Below, piece after piece: positions 26,596 through 35,536 of a DNA stretch of 64,000 nt. The notes under the pieces were generated by a model. It did no database searches and had not been told where the DNA came from. It worked only from the letters and a program-made list of their open reading frames with translations. Made by a program: the position numbers and the translations under genes. Every line of letters starts with the position of its first letter. Positions within the stretch are counted from its first letter, which is position 1. The DNA comes from CAILZL01 sp963791615 (GTDB taxonomy: Bacteria; Pseudomonadota; Gammaproteobacteria; Steroidobacterales; Steroidobacteraceae): positions 868,001 to 932,000 of the forward strand of contig CAWBTE010000006.1 of NCBI GenBank assembly GCA_963791615.1, in the 5' to 3' direction.

Positions 26596-27258
26596 ATGAG
26601 TACCTCGAACCCCACCGCCCGACGACGCCAGTCCAATCCGGCCGATGCCCTGATTGGCAGGCTGGATCAATTACTTAAGTCTGCCGTCGGGCCTCACCTC
26701 GCCAGCCGCCCCTACCCGGCTGGCGGGATTCCCGAGTCGGTGACCGACCCGGCTACCCGGCGCAGGATCGCGAGCTTGATGCGGGTCAATCATGCCGGCG
26801 AGATCTGCGCTCAGGCGCTGTACCACGGACAGGCCGCCACGGCGAAACTGGACGGCGTCCGGCACAGCATGGCTCAGGCCGCCCAGGAAGAAGTTGACCA
26901 CTTGGCATGGTGCGCGCAGCGCCTCAAGGAACTGGATGCGCGCCCGAGCCTGCTCGACCCGTTGTGGTATGCAGGCTCGTTTGCCATCGGCGCACTGGCC
27001 GGAATCAGCGGCGACCGACGCAGTCTCGGCTTTGTTGCCGAAACCGAAAAGCAGGTGGTTGCCCATCTGCAAGCGCATCTCGCGCAGCTGCCGGAAGATG
27101 ATGCGCGCACCCGTGCAGTGCTGGAACAGATGGTCAGTGATGAAGCCCGGCATGGCGGCGATGCCTTGCAAAAAGGTGGCGAATTACCACCCGTTCCGAT
27201 TCAACGATTGATGAAGCTGACTGCCAGATTGATGACCTTCACTGCACAAAGAATCTAG
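26596..27258 (+). CDS. coq7: Coq7-type demethoxyubiquinone hydroxylase (di-iron)
   Basis: A 220-residue protein that adds the C6 hydroxyl in ubiquinone synthesis in species lacking UbiF. The di-iron ligands are in SLMRVNHAGEICAQALYHGQ, in AQEEVDHLAWC (ExxH) and in VSDEARHGGDAL (ExxxH-like second helix). I chose the ATG at 26596 (MSTSNPTARRRQS) because upstream residues are unlike the family. It complements the ubiH and ubiI genes of this window. Confidence 0.93.
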   Translation: MSTSNPTARRRQSNPADALIGRLDQLLKSAVGPHLASRPYPAGGIPESVTDPATRRRIASLMRVNHAGEICAQALYHGQAATAKLDGVRHSMAQAAQEEVDHLAWCAQRLKELDARPSLLDPLWYAGSFAIGALAGISGDRRSLGFVAETEKQVVAHLQAHLAQLPEDDARTRAVLEQMVSDEARHGGDALQKGGELPPVPIQRLMKLTARLMTFTAQRI

Positions 27259-27379
27259 CGCATCACCGCCGACAAAACGCGTAAACACTTGCGATAGCCT
27301 GGATACTGTATTAAAACGCGCACCAGGGTTTGCGTACTATGTTATGTATGCATACAAGAACAACGACAGAGGTCCCGAA

Positions 27380-28096
27380 ATGGATGAAGGCGCCCGGCCA
27401 TTGAGTGATATTCCCGCGATCAATCGCTTTCTGAGCTATTGCCGCATTCGCACCGTACCGTCCAAGACGGTTATCATCCACGCGGGTGATCTGCCAGACG
27501 TGCTGTACTACATCGTCAGCGGCTCGGTCGAAGTGATGATCGAAGACGAGGAAGGCAACGAGATGGTGCTCGCCTACCTCAACAAGGGTCAGTTCTTCGG
27601 CGAAATGGGCCTGTTCTATGACCAGCCCACCCGTAGCGCCTGGGTGCGTACCCGCCAGCAATGTGAACTGGCAGAAATGACATATCCGCGTTTCCGGCAG
27701 CTGGCATCGGAAAGCCCCGGCCTGGTATTTGAACTGGCCACCCAGCTGGCCACCCGCCTGGATCGCACCAACAAGAAGCTCGGCGATCTGGCTTTCGTTG
27801 ATGTCACCGGTCGTGTCGCCCACGCCATCATGGACCTGTGCGGTGAACCCGATGCCATGACCCACCCTGAGGGCATGCAGATCAAGGTCAGCCGTCAGGA
27901 GCTGTCGCGACTGGTGGGCTGCTCACGCGAAATGGCCGGCCGCGTTCTGAAAGTACTGGAAGAACAGGGCCTGCTGCGCGCCACCGGCAAAACCATCGTG
28001 GTGTTCGGCGCACGTCCCAAGGTCAAAGTCAGACCCGCCATGGCAATACGCCCCTTGCAAAAAGCGCGGGTGACTGCGGATGATGATGACGAATAG
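27380..28096 (+). CDS. crp: CRP/Vfr-type cyclic-AMP receptor transcription factor
   Basis: A 238-residue protein. The N-terminal cNMP-binding domain has KGQFFGEMGLFYDQPTRSAW, in which the RSAW arginine/serine pair binds the cyclic nucleotide phosphate. A central dimer helix and a C-terminal helix-turn-helix (KVSRQELSRLVGCSREMAGR) follow. The RE..GR recognition helix matches CRP, which binds TGTGA half-sites. The ATG at 27380 has GAGG upstream; an ATG at 27344 would add 12 residues. The acidic/basic tail after the HTH is longer than in E. coli CRP. Confidence 0.92.
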   Translation: MDEGARPLSDIPAINRFLSYCRIRTVPSKTVIIHAGDLPDVLYYIVSGSVEVMIEDEEGNEMVLAYLNKGQFFGEMGLFYDQPTRSAWVRTRQQCELAEMTYPRFRQLASESPGLVFELATQLATRLDRTNKKLGDLAFVDVTGRVAHAIMDLCGEPDAMTHPEGMQIKVSRQELSRLVGCSREMAGRVLKVLEEQGLLRATGKTIVVFGARPKVKVRPAMAIRPLQKARVTADDDDE

Positions 28097-28126
28097 CTGA
28101 TACGCCAGCATTGACTGCACGAAATT

Positions 28127-28154
28127 AAAAAGCCCGGCTCGTCCGGGCTTTTTT
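28127..28154 (+). terminator. Rho-independent terminator of crp
   Basis: A stem of AGCCCGG (28131-28137) and CCGGGCT (28143-28149), extended by A/T pairs and followed by a T run. Confidence 0.88.
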
Positions 28155-28181
28155 GTGGCCGTGCCTTTTGCTTTTTTGCAG

Positions 28182-28201
28182 GGGCGGTTCGCGAACCGCC
28201 C
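28182..28201. repeat. REP-like palindrome GGGCGG...CCGCCC
   Basis: A perfect 20-bp palindrome with a TTCGCGAA centre. The same sequence occurs twice near lnt (60310, 60354), and the relative with CTCGCGAG or CTCGTGAG centres at 57645 and 52556. Confidence 0.85.
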
Positions 28202-28248
28202 TCTTGTTCCTGCTCCGAACGCCGGAGGATCGCTCACGAGCGACCCCT

Positions 28249-28395
28249 TAAGAACCTGTTCAAAGTCTCGATCAAGGGATGCAGTGCAAGGCGGAACCGC
28301 CCAAAAAAACGCAGCGTACACGTAGTACGTGAGTATTTTTTGGGCGGTTTCAACGCAGCAATGCGCCCTTCAGCGAGACTTTGAACAGGTTCTTA
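28249..28395. repeat. MITE-like element with 22-bp perfect terminal inverted repeats
   Basis: A 147-bp element bounded by exact 22-bp inverted repeats (28249-28270 and 28374-28395), with a second inner inverted repeat around it (aaccgcccaaaaaa / ttttttgggcggtt, 28285-28298 and 28336-28349). It has no coding capacity and would fold into one long hairpin. A degraded relative lies at 38070-38170. Its outermost TAA, read on the minus strand, is the stop codon of rpe. It shows the form of a non-autonomous mobile element; no transposase was found here. Confidence 0.7.
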
Positions 28396-29079
28396 CACTC
28401 TCGCTGACTGATACCCCCGAGCAATCTCTGCACGCAAAGCCGCAATGGTGGATTGATAGTCAGGCGTGCCAAAAATGGCTGAGCCAGCCACAAAGGTATC
28501 GACACCCGCTGTCGCGATGGCCGCAATGTTATCCACTTTCACGCCACCATCAATTTCCAGACGAATCGGCCGACCGGAAGCAGCAATACGCCGCCGCGCT
28601 TCGACAATTTTCGGCAACACGCCGGGAATGAATTTCTGGCCACCGAAGCCGGGGTTCACCGACATCAGCAGGATGATGTCGAGTTTGTCCATCACGTAAT
28701 CCAGATGACTGAGCGGCGTACCCGGATTGAATACCAGCCCCGCCTGACAACCGCATTCCCTGATCAGGCCCAGCGTGCGATCAATGTGTTCACTGGCTTC
28801 GGGATGGAAGGTAATGATGCTGGCGCCCGCCTTGGCAAAGTCCGGAATAATTCGATCCACCGGCTTGACCATCAGATGCACATCAATGGGCGCGGTGATG
28901 CCATGCTTGCGCAGCGCTTCACACACCAGCGGGCCAATGGTGAGGTTGGGCACGTAGTGATTATCCATCACGTCGAAGTGCACGATATCCGCACCAGCGG
29001 ACAACACGGCGTTGACCTCTTCGCCGAGACGGGCGAAGTCAGCAGACAGAATCGACGGGGCAATCCAGGGCGTTTGCAT
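28393..29079 (-). CDS. rpe: Ribulose-phosphate 3-epimerase
   Basis: A 228-residue TIM-barrel enzyme of the pentose phosphate pathway that interconverts ribulose 5-phosphate and xylulose 5-phosphate. Metal-binding and catalytic residues are in IAPSILSADFARLGEEV, VHFDVMDNHYVPN, IDVHLMV and LMSVNPGFGGQKFIPG, with EIDGGVKVDN and the phosphate site FVAGSAIFG. The stop codon overlaps the terminal repeat of a MITE-like element, so the last codons (GYQSARV) are at the edge of the insertion. Confidence 0.96.
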   Translation of the reverse strand: MQTPWIAPSILSADFARLGEEVNAVLSAGADIVHFDVMDNHYVPNLTIGPLVCEALRKHGITAPIDVHLMVKPVDRIIPDFAKAGASIITFHPEASEHIDRTLGLIRECGCQAGLVFNPGTPLSHLDYVMDKLDIILLMSVNPGFGGQKFIPGVLPKIVEARRRIAASGRPIRLEIDGGVKVDNIAAIATAGVDTFVAGSAIFGTPDYQSTIAALRAEIARGYQSARV

Positions 29080-29143
29080 CTTGACTCCGGAATATCTTGA
29101 GCCGGGCTTGATCGACAGGTTTGATCAACACGGCGCGCGCAGC

Positions 29144-29914
29144 TTACTTGATCCCCCGCGCCTCGCAAATCACTTCATAGGCGGCGCGAATGCTGCGGGT
29201 TTTTTCTTCAGCGGCTTTCATCATCGATTCCGGCAGACCTTTCGCCACCAGCTTGTCCGGGTGATTCTGATTCATCAGCCGGCGATAGGCCTTGGTGACT
29301 TCGGCATCTGTTGCAGTCTTGCCTACACCCAGAACCTGATAAGACTCGCTCAACGAAGATGCACCACTTCTCGCGCCGGAGGCGGCTCCCGCATGCATGC
29401 GCAACATGGATTCCATCTGCGCAAACTGTTGCTCGGAAATACGCAAGGCGGCACAGATACGGCTCAGGATGGCGCGGCTGGCTGGATTGAGGCCACCGCC
29501 GAGCAAGGCGGTTTGCAACTGGATCTGTACGAACATCAATCGCAGGTCGATACGCCCGCCCAGTATTCGCGCCAGTTCGCGCAGACGTTCGTTCACCGGA
29601 AAATCAGCGGCCTTGCCTTCGGTAAACAGGGCAATGGCGCGTTGCACGTCCGCTTCAGCGAGCCGGAATTGCGCCATGACGCTGCGTGCGGCGCGAATTT
29701 CCTGCTCCGACACCCGGCCATCGGCCTTGGCGATATGCCCCATGAACTGGAAGGTGTCGCGGAAAAACAGCTGCTGTACGGTGCGTGCACTGTGGATGCC
29801 ACCCTGGGTGCGTTCCACATCGAACAAATGGCCGATGAACGCGCCAATCATGCTGCCCGGCAGCCGTCCGATCGCATAACCAATCAAGGCGCCAATTAAC
29901 TTGCCATACCACAT
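29144..29914 (-). CDS. djlA: DjlA, membrane-anchored J-domain co-chaperone
   Basis: A 256-residue protein with one N-terminal membrane segment (LIGALIGYAIGRLPGSMIGA), a TerB-like central helical domain (about 50-160; FMGHIAKADGRVSEQEIRAA) and a C-terminal J-domain with HPD in RLMNQNHPDKL. This is the exact DjlA layout. It stimulates DnaK at the inner membrane and is linked to capsule and Rcs signalling in enterics. It lies 64 bp upstream of rpe on the same strand. Confidence 0.93.
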   Translation of the reverse strand: MWYGKLIGALIGYAIGRLPGSMIGAFIGHLFDVERTQGGIHSARTVQQLFFRDTFQFMGHIAKADGRVSEQEIRAARSVMAQFRLAEADVQRAIALFTEGKAADFPVNERLRELARILGGRIDLRLMFVQIQLQTALLGGGLNPASRAILSRICAALRISEQQFAQMESMLRMHAGAASGARSGASSLSESYQVLGVGKTATDAEVTKAYRRLMNQNHPDKLVAKGLPESMMKAAEEKTRSIRAAYEVICEARGIK

Positions 29915-30041
29915 CGACTATCAATCCTTCATCGCAGACTTGCCTAAGTACTTGTTCAAACCGAAATCGCGCCTTGTGCGGCAGCACTCCGCACTGCCAG
30001 AATTGCGCTTTACTCATTGCGCCGGCACCGCCACCCAAACC

Positions 30042-30947
30042 ATGTCGAACCCACTACCCATCTCTCCGCCCATGCGCGAATCGCACCTCAGGAGCCTGAC
30101 GCGCCTGCATCAGGGCAAGGTGCGCGACATCTACGCGGTGGATGCACACTCGATGCTGATCGTCACGACCGACCGGCTGAGCGCCTTCGACGTGATTCTG
30201 CCTGATCCGATTCCGGGCAAGGGCCGGGTGCTGACCGAAATTTCCAGATTCTGGTTTGCCAGAACCGCGCACATTGTGCCTAATCATCTGACGAATCGCG
30301 ACGTGGCCAGCGTGGTCACCGATCCTGCCGAGCTGGTGCTGATTGCAGATCGCAGCCTGGTGGTCAGACGCCTCAAGGCGCTACCGATTGAAGCCGTGGT
30401 GCGCGGCTATCTGATCGGCTCCGGCTGGAAGGATTATCAGCAAACCGGCAGCGTGTGTGGCATCCAGCTGCCCGCTGGCTTGCGACAGGCGGACAAATTG
30501 CCCGCGCCCATTTTCACGCCGACCACCAAAGCCCCCGTCGGCACACACGACGAAAACATCGACTTCGCACAGGTGGTCAATACCGTGGGCGCTGAACTGG
30601 CTGAACAGATTCGCAGCACCGCCATTGCCCTGTACCAGTTCGCCGCCGACTATGCCCTGCAACGCGGCATTATTATTGCGGATACCAAATTTGAATTCGG
30701 TGTGGATGACGCCGGCAAACTGGTGCTGATTGATGAAGCACTCACACCCGATTCATCGCGCTTCTGGCCGATGGACACTTACCAGCCAGGCATGAGCCCG
30801 CCCAGTTTCGACAAACAATACGTGCGCGACTATCTGGAAACGCTGGACTGGAACAAACGTGCGCCCGGCCCAAGCCTGCCTGCCGAAATCCTGCAACGTA
30901 CCAGCGAGAAGTATCAGGAAGCGTTGCGGCGTCTCACCAGCGGCTGA
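30042..30947 (+). CDS. purC: SAICAR synthetase (purine synthesis)
   Basis: A 301-residue enzyme that joins aspartate to CAIR with ATP. Motifs are LHQGKVRDIYAVD, DRLSAFDVILPDPIPGKG, VVRGYLIGSGWKDYQQTG, ADTKFEFGVDDAGKLVLID and the catalytic DEALTPDSSRFWP. It is of the longer type (about 300 residues) found in many proteobacteria and yeast. I used the ATG at 30042 (MSNPLPISPPMRESHL). Transcribed divergently from djlA. Confidence 0.95.
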   Translation: MSNPLPISPPMRESHLRSLTRLHQGKVRDIYAVDAHSMLIVTTDRLSAFDVILPDPIPGKGRVLTEISRFWFARTAHIVPNHLTNRDVASVVTDPAELVLIADRSLVVRRLKALPIEAVVRGYLIGSGWKDYQQTGSVCGIQLPAGLRQADKLPAPIFTPTTKAPVGTHDENIDFAQVVNTVGAELAEQIRSTAIALYQFAADYALQRGIIIADTKFEFGVDDAGKLVLIDEALTPDSSRFWPMDTYQPGMSPPSFDKQYVRDYLETLDWNKRAPGPSLPAEILQRTSEKYQEALRRLTSG

Positions 30948-30960
30948 CTTTGTCACCGAC

Positions 30961-31698
30961 ATGAATTCCAAGCCTGCCACTGGTCAGAACGAAGTATCGT
31001 CCGAAGTGGCGGCAATGCAGCAGGCATTGACATCACTGACCCATGTCATCAGCCATGATCTGCGTGCGCCGCTGCGCGCCATCAGCGGCTTTACTGAGCT
31101 GTTGCAACAGCAGTGTGCGGGCAAGCTGGATGCGGATGCAGAACACTACCTGCAACGTATTCAGCAATCGACACAGCGCCTGAATCAGATGCTCGAAGGC
31201 CTGACCCGACTGGCGCAGGTGTCACAAGCCGAACTGCGGCTTGTCCCGGTGGACATCAGTGCGCTGTGCCAACTGCTGGTCACCGAACTCACCGACCGCT
31301 ATCCGCAATGGTCACCCGCCGTCCACATCGCTCCGGGGCTGTTCGCCTGCGCCGACCCCGCGTTGATCCGCAGCGCCTTGCTGGAGCTGCTCGACAATGC
31401 CTGGAAGTACTCCAGCAATGGTCACGCTGCGCGGATTGAAGTCACTGGCGCAGGCATCGGCAACCAGGTGGAGCTATGTGTTCGCGACAATGGCATCGGG
31501 TTCGATTTGCAGTTCGCCAGACATCTGTTCGCACCCTTCCAGCACTTTCATGCTGCGTCCGGACTGGATGGCATCGGCATGGGTCTGGCCATAACACAAC
31601 GCATCATCAGCCGACACGGTGGCCTGCTCAGGGTGGCAACCAGTCCACAGCAGGGCGCCGCATTTTATTGCACACTGCCCGCAGGCAACACGCTGTAA
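30961..31698 (+). CDS. Soluble histidine kinase (HisKA-HATPase), no sensor domain
   Basis: A 245-residue protein with only a short N-terminus, then a HisKA domain with the phospho-acceptor histidine at residue 32 (THVISHDLRAPLRAISGF), and a HATPase domain with an N box (LLELLDNAWKYSSNG), G1 (VRDNGIGFD) and G2 (GLDGIGMGLAITQRI). It has no membrane segment, PAS or receiver domain, and no response-regulator gene is near. It starts 13 bp after purC. A partner cannot be named from here; the input is probably another protein. Confidence 0.85.
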   Translation: MNSKPATGQNEVSSEVAAMQQALTSLTHVISHDLRAPLRAISGFTELLQQQCAGKLDADAEHYLQRIQQSTQRLNQMLEGLTRLAQVSQAELRLVPVDISALCQLLVTELTDRYPQWSPAVHIAPGLFACADPALIRSALLELLDNAWKYSSNGHAARIEVTGAGIGNQVELCVRDNGIGFDLQFARHLFAPFQHFHAASGLDGIGMGLAITQRIISRHGGLLRVATSPQQGAAFYCTLPAGNTL

Positions 31699-31705
31699 TC
31701 AATTC

Positions 31706-33001
31706 ATGCTGCAACCTTACGCAAATCAACTGAAGCAGTGGCTGTTCGAGCCCGGCACACACTGGCTGGCCACTTACCTGCAACCCCTGCTGAAAGTGCT
31801 GCGTTATCCCTATGCCTTGTTGCGCGACCTCGCCCATGGCGATCTGAACCTGCGCGCCATGAGTCTGGTGTATTCGACGCTGCTTTCGATTGCGCCATTT
31901 CTGGCGCTGGCCTTCTCGGTACTGAAGGGTCTGGGCTATGCGCAGGATCTGGAAATTGTGGTGTACCAGTTCCTGGAACCCATCGGCGACAAGGCCAGTG
32001 AGCTGACCGTACGCGTCATGGACTTCGTCAACAATGTGCGCGGCGGCGTATTGGGGCCGATCAGTCTGGCGTTCCTGATTTACACCGTGATCTCCACCAT
32101 CCAGAAAGTGGAAGAAAGTTTCAACTTCGTCTGGCAGGTGGAAAAGCCGCGCAGCTGGGCGCGTCGTTTCAGCGAATACCTGAGCGTCATGGTGATGGCG
32201 CCGGTGTTCATCGTGGCGCTGATTGCGCTGCTGCATTCCAGCACCGTCGAAAACATCACCCAGCTATCGCCAGTCGCGTGGTTCGTGCAACACACGCGCC
32301 AGCTCGGTACTTTTCTGCTGGTCAGCATTGCACTGACTTTCCTGTACCGTTTCATTCCCAATACTTTTGTACGCTTCAAGGCGGCGCTGATCGGCGGGCT
32401 GATCGGTGGCGCGTTGTGGACTGCGGGCGGCAATCTGTTTGCCCACTTCGTCGCCACCTTTTCACAAACCACAGTACTGATCTACACCGGCTTTGCTATC
32501 GTCATCCTCGCGCTGTTCTGGATCTATCTGTCGTGGGTGATCCTGCTGCTGGGCGCGCAGATATCCTTCTACGTGCAGCATCCGCAGTCATTGCGTTCCG
32601 GTCATCGCCAGGTGCAGCTCACTGCTGCCCTGCAGGAACGACTGGGTCTGTCGGTGATGTACCTGATTGCGCGCGACTACCAGAAAGGCACGCCGCACTG
32701 GACGCTCAATGATCTGGCCGATCATTTCAACGTGCCGGCCGCTTCGTTGAAACCAGTCATTGCCATGCTCGAATCACATGAACTGCTGGCCAGCACCGAA
32801 ACCGAACGCTACCTGCCCGGCCGCGACCCGAATCAGATTGCCCTGACAGAAATTTTTGATGTGCTGCGCAATGACATGCGCAATGTACACATTCCCAAAG
32901 TGCGCGGCGCGGCCGCCGCCGAGCGGATTGCCGAGCAGGCCAACCTCGCCATGCGCGCCAGCCTGCAGGACAAGACCCTGTCTGAGCTGGTGAATCAATA
33001 A
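31706..33001 (+). CDS. yihY: YihY/UPF0761 family inner-membrane protein
   Basis: A 431-residue protein with an N-terminal extension, six predicted membrane helices (residues about 40-290; LAFLIYTVISTIQKVEESFN and SEYLSVMVMAPVFIVALIA are typical) and a C-terminal soluble part with a winged-helix look (LAARDYQKG-like region, LTEIFDVLRN). The C-terminal regulator-like domain is found in the longer 'BrkB' type members of the family. Function is not settled; the BrkB name came from serum-resistance work in Bordetella. It starts 7 bp after the kinase gene. Confidence 0.88.
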   Translation: MLQPYANQLKQWLFEPGTHWLATYLQPLLKVLRYPYALLRDLAHGDLNLRAMSLVYSTLLSIAPFLALAFSVLKGLGYAQDLEIVVYQFLEPIGDKASELTVRVMDFVNNVRGGVLGPISLAFLIYTVISTIQKVEESFNFVWQVEKPRSWARRFSEYLSVMVMAPVFIVALIALLHSSTVENITQLSPVAWFVQHTRQLGTFLLVSIALTFLYRFIPNTFVRFKAALIGGLIGGALWTAGGNLFAHFVATFSQTTVLIYTGFAIVILALFWIYLSWVILLLGAQISFYVQHPQSLRSGHRQVQLTAALQERLGLSVMYLIARDYQKGTPHWTLNDLADHFNVPAASLKPVIAMLESHELLASTETERYLPGRDPNQIALTEIFDVLRNDMRNVHIPKVRGAAAAERIAEQANLAMRASLQDKTLSELVNQ

Positions 33002-33033
33002 GCGTTCAACGCCAGACGTTGCAGGTGGAACAC

Positions 33034-34383
33034 TCAGGCACCCGCAATCGTCATCGACTCCAGCAGTATCGAACCGGTACGGATGCCACCGCGCACATCC
33101 ACATCGCTGCCCACCGCTACCACGTGCTGGTACATGTCCTTCAGGTTGCCGGCGATGGTGATCTCATGCACCGGATAGGCCAGCTGGCCGTTCTCCACCC
33201 AGAAGCCCGCCGCACCACGTGAATAGTCACCGGTCACGCCATTGATGCCGCTGCCCATCAGTTCCGTCACCACCAGGCCACGATCCATCTGCCCGAGCAA
33301 CGCCGCATGATCATGTGCGCCCGTCGCTGAGCCCGGCTCGACCATCAGGTTGTGTACACCACCGGCATTACCCGTGGTTTTCAAGCCCAGCTTGCGCGCC
33401 GAGTAGGTGCTAAGCACATAGCCAGTCAGCACGCCCTGATCCACCAGCGTGCGATCCCGGGTTTGCACGCCCTCGGAATCAAACGGTGCGCTGCCCAGCG
33501 CTTTGAGCAAATGCGGATGCTCAGTGCAACGGAACCAGTCCGGAAATACTTTCTGGCCCGCTGCATCCAGCAGGAACGACGAACGACGATACTGACTGCC
33601 ACCGCGAATCGCGCCGAGAAAACTGCCAATCAGGCCACGCGCCAGTTCGGGCACAAACAGCACGGGCGCCACACAGGTTGAAATCTGCCGCGCGCCCAGA
33701 CGCTCCAGTGTGCGTTTGGCGGCACGCGCGCCGATGCTGGCGGGGCTGTCCATGTCCCGATAGTCGCGCACCGAGCTGTACCAGTAGTCGCGTTGCATCT
33801 CGCCGTTCTGCTCACCCACCACAGCGCAACTCAGGCTGTGCATGGTGCTGGCGTAACCAGCCACAAATCCCAGACTGTTACCAAACACACGCAGCCCTTG
33901 ATGACTGGACAACGTTGCGCCTTCGGAATTGCTGATGCGGGGATCGGCATCCAGCGCCGCCGCTTCACAGGCCACAGCCAGATCACGCGCGACATCAGGC
34001 TCAATGCCCCAGGGATGATTCAGATCCAGATCGGGAATATCGCGCGCCAGCGTGTCCGCGTCCGGCAAACCGGCGCAGGGATCTTCTGCGGTAAATCCGG
34101 CGATGCTGTATGCCTTGGCAACGGACTCGCGAATGGCCGCGGCACTCAGATCGGCGGTGCTGGCTGAACCCTTGCGCTTGCCGCGATAGACGGTCACACC
34201 CATGCCGCGATCACGATGGTATTCCAGCGTTTCCACTTCACGCATGCGCGCAGTCACCGACAGCCCGGTATCCACACTCACCCCGACCTCGGCTTCGCTG
34301 GCGCCCAGCTGGCGTGCTGCGGCAAGCGCCAGTTCCACACAGGACTGCAAATCTGCCTGGGTCAATTCGCGTGTGGTAACCAT
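33034..34383 (-). CDS. pmbA: Metalloprotease PmbA (TldE)
   Basis: A 449-residue protein. With TldD it forms the heterodimer that degrades unfolded peptides and cuts the microcin B17 leader; PmbA lacks the zinc site. Evidence: QLGASEAEVGVSVDTGLSV near the start, VYRGKRKGSASTADLS, GSAPFDSEGVQTRDRTLVDQ and LMGSGINGVTGDYSRGAAGF. Family partner tldD lies 4 kb away on the same strand. It is divergent from yjgA, the usual neighbour. Confidence 0.94.
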   Translation of the reverse strand: MVTTRELTQADLQSCVELALAAARQLGASEAEVGVSVDTGLSVTARMREVETLEYHRDRGMGVTVYRGKRKGSASTADLSAAAIRESVAKAYSIAGFTAEDPCAGLPDADTLARDIPDLDLNHPWGIEPDVARDLAVACEAAALDADPRISNSEGATLSSHQGLRVFGNSLGFVAGYASTMHSLSCAVVGEQNGEMQRDYWYSSVRDYRDMDSPASIGARAAKRTLERLGARQISTCVAPVLFVPELARGLIGSFLGAIRGGSQYRRSSFLLDAAGQKVFPDWFRCTEHPHLLKALGSAPFDSEGVQTRDRTLVDQGVLTGYVLSTYSARKLGLKTTGNAGGVHNLMVEPGSATGAHDHAALLGQMDRGLVVTELMGSGINGVTGDYSRGAAGFWVENGQLAYPVHEITIAGNLKDMYQHVVAVGSDVDVRGGIRTGSILLESMTIAGA

Positions 34384-34448
34384 GTGTCTCGACTGTGTTG
34401 CGGAAAATTCCCGGGAGTTTAGCAGCGTCAGCGATTAGCATGTGCGCC

Positions 34449-34976
34449 ATGAGAAAGCTCTACGACACCCACCAGCCCGACGATGAAGACATTGATGACG
34501 GCCCCAGCAAAAGCCTGCTGAAACGCCAGAGCACCGAACTGCAACAGCTGGGCGAGTCGCTGATCGAACTGGCGCCCAATGAACTGGATGCGCTGGAACT
34601 GCCGGAAAAACTGCGCGATGCCATCGACATCGCCAAGCGCATTACTGCCCACGGCGGTCTGTATCGGCAGAAGCAATTCATCGGCAAGCTGATGCGCAAA
34701 ATCGATGTGGAACCCATCCGCGCTGCACTGGAAGCCAAGCGTCTGGTGCAGCGCACGGAATTGCTGCGCTTCCGGCGCGTCGAACAATGGCGGGACCGGC
34801 TGTTGAGCGACGACGCCACCGCCCTGCCACAGTTACTGGCAGAACACCCGGAGCTTGATCGCAATCAGCTGGAACGACTGCTGGCCAGGGCACGGCACGA
34901 ACAGCAGCGCAAGCAGGCCCCTGCTGCCGCACGCGAGTTATTTGCGGTGTTGCGTGCCTTGCTCGACCCGGCATAA
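34449..34976 (+). CDS. yjgA: YjgA (DarP), ribosome-associated assembly factor
   Basis: A protein of about 175 residues rich in Leu, Glu and Arg, all helical, of the UPF0307/YjgA family: KSLLKRQSTELQQLGESLIE, DAIDIAKRITAHGGLYRQKQ and FIGKLMRKIDVEPIRAALEA. It binds the 50S subunit during assembly. The start is ATG at 34449 or 34440, three codons apart. Its position next to pmbA is conserved in gammaproteobacteria. Confidence 0.93.
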   Translation: MRKLYDTHQPDDEDIDDGPSKSLLKRQSTELQQLGESLIELAPNELDALELPEKLRDAIDIAKRITAHGGLYRQKQFIGKLMRKIDVEPIRAALEAKRLVQRTELLRFRRVEQWRDRLLSDDATALPQLLAEHPELDRNQLERLLARARHEQQRKQAPAAARELFAVLRALLDPA

Positions 34977-35025
34977 ACCCCTACTAACCTTACGCGCGCA
35001 AAGATTTACCGGGTAAAATTCGCGA

Positions 35026-35532
35026 ATGAATACTCCTCTCGTTGGCATCATCATGGGCTCCAGCTCCGATTGGGAGACCATGCAGCCCGCCGCAGACATG
35101 CTCACCCAGCTGGGTATTGCGCATGAAGTGCGCGTGGTTTCCGCGCATCGCACACCGGATCTGCTGTTTGAATATGCGGCTAGCGCGCGAGGTCGCGGCA
35201 TTGAAGTCATCATTGCGGGCGCGGGCGGCGCAGCCCACCTGCCCGGTATGACTGCGGCCAAAACCACGCTGCCGGTGCTGGGCGTGCCGGTGCAGTCAAA
35301 AGCGTTGAATGGCATGGATTCGCTGCTGTCCATCGCACAAATGCCGGCCGGCATTCCGGTGGGTACGCTGGCCATCGGCAAGGCGGGCGCCACCAATGCC
35401 GCGTTGCTGGCGGCCGCCATTCTGGGCAACAAGTATCCGAAGATTCATGATGCGGTAGCCACCTTCCGCGCCAGCCAGACTGACAAAGTGCTGGCACAAC
35501 CTGATCCGCGTTCGGTCACCGCGCACAAGTAA
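35026..35532 (+). CDS. purE: N5-carboxyaminoimidazole ribonucleotide mutase
   Basis: A 168-residue class I PurE that moves the carboxyl group from N5-CAIR to CAIR in purine synthesis. Motifs are IIMGSSSDWETMQPAADMLT, RVVSAHRTPDLLFEYAASA, IAGAGGAAHLPGM and ATNAALLAAAILG. It precedes purK by 4 bp, the usual purEK operon. Confidence 0.97.
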   Translation: MNTPLVGIIMGSSSDWETMQPAADMLTQLGIAHEVRVVSAHRTPDLLFEYAASARGRGIEVIIAGAGGAAHLPGMTAAKTTLPVLGVPVQSKALNGMDSLLSIAQMPAGIPVGTLAIGKAGATNAALLAAAILGNKYPKIHDAVATFRASQTDKVLAQPDPRSVTAHK

Positions 35533-35536
35533 GCTA

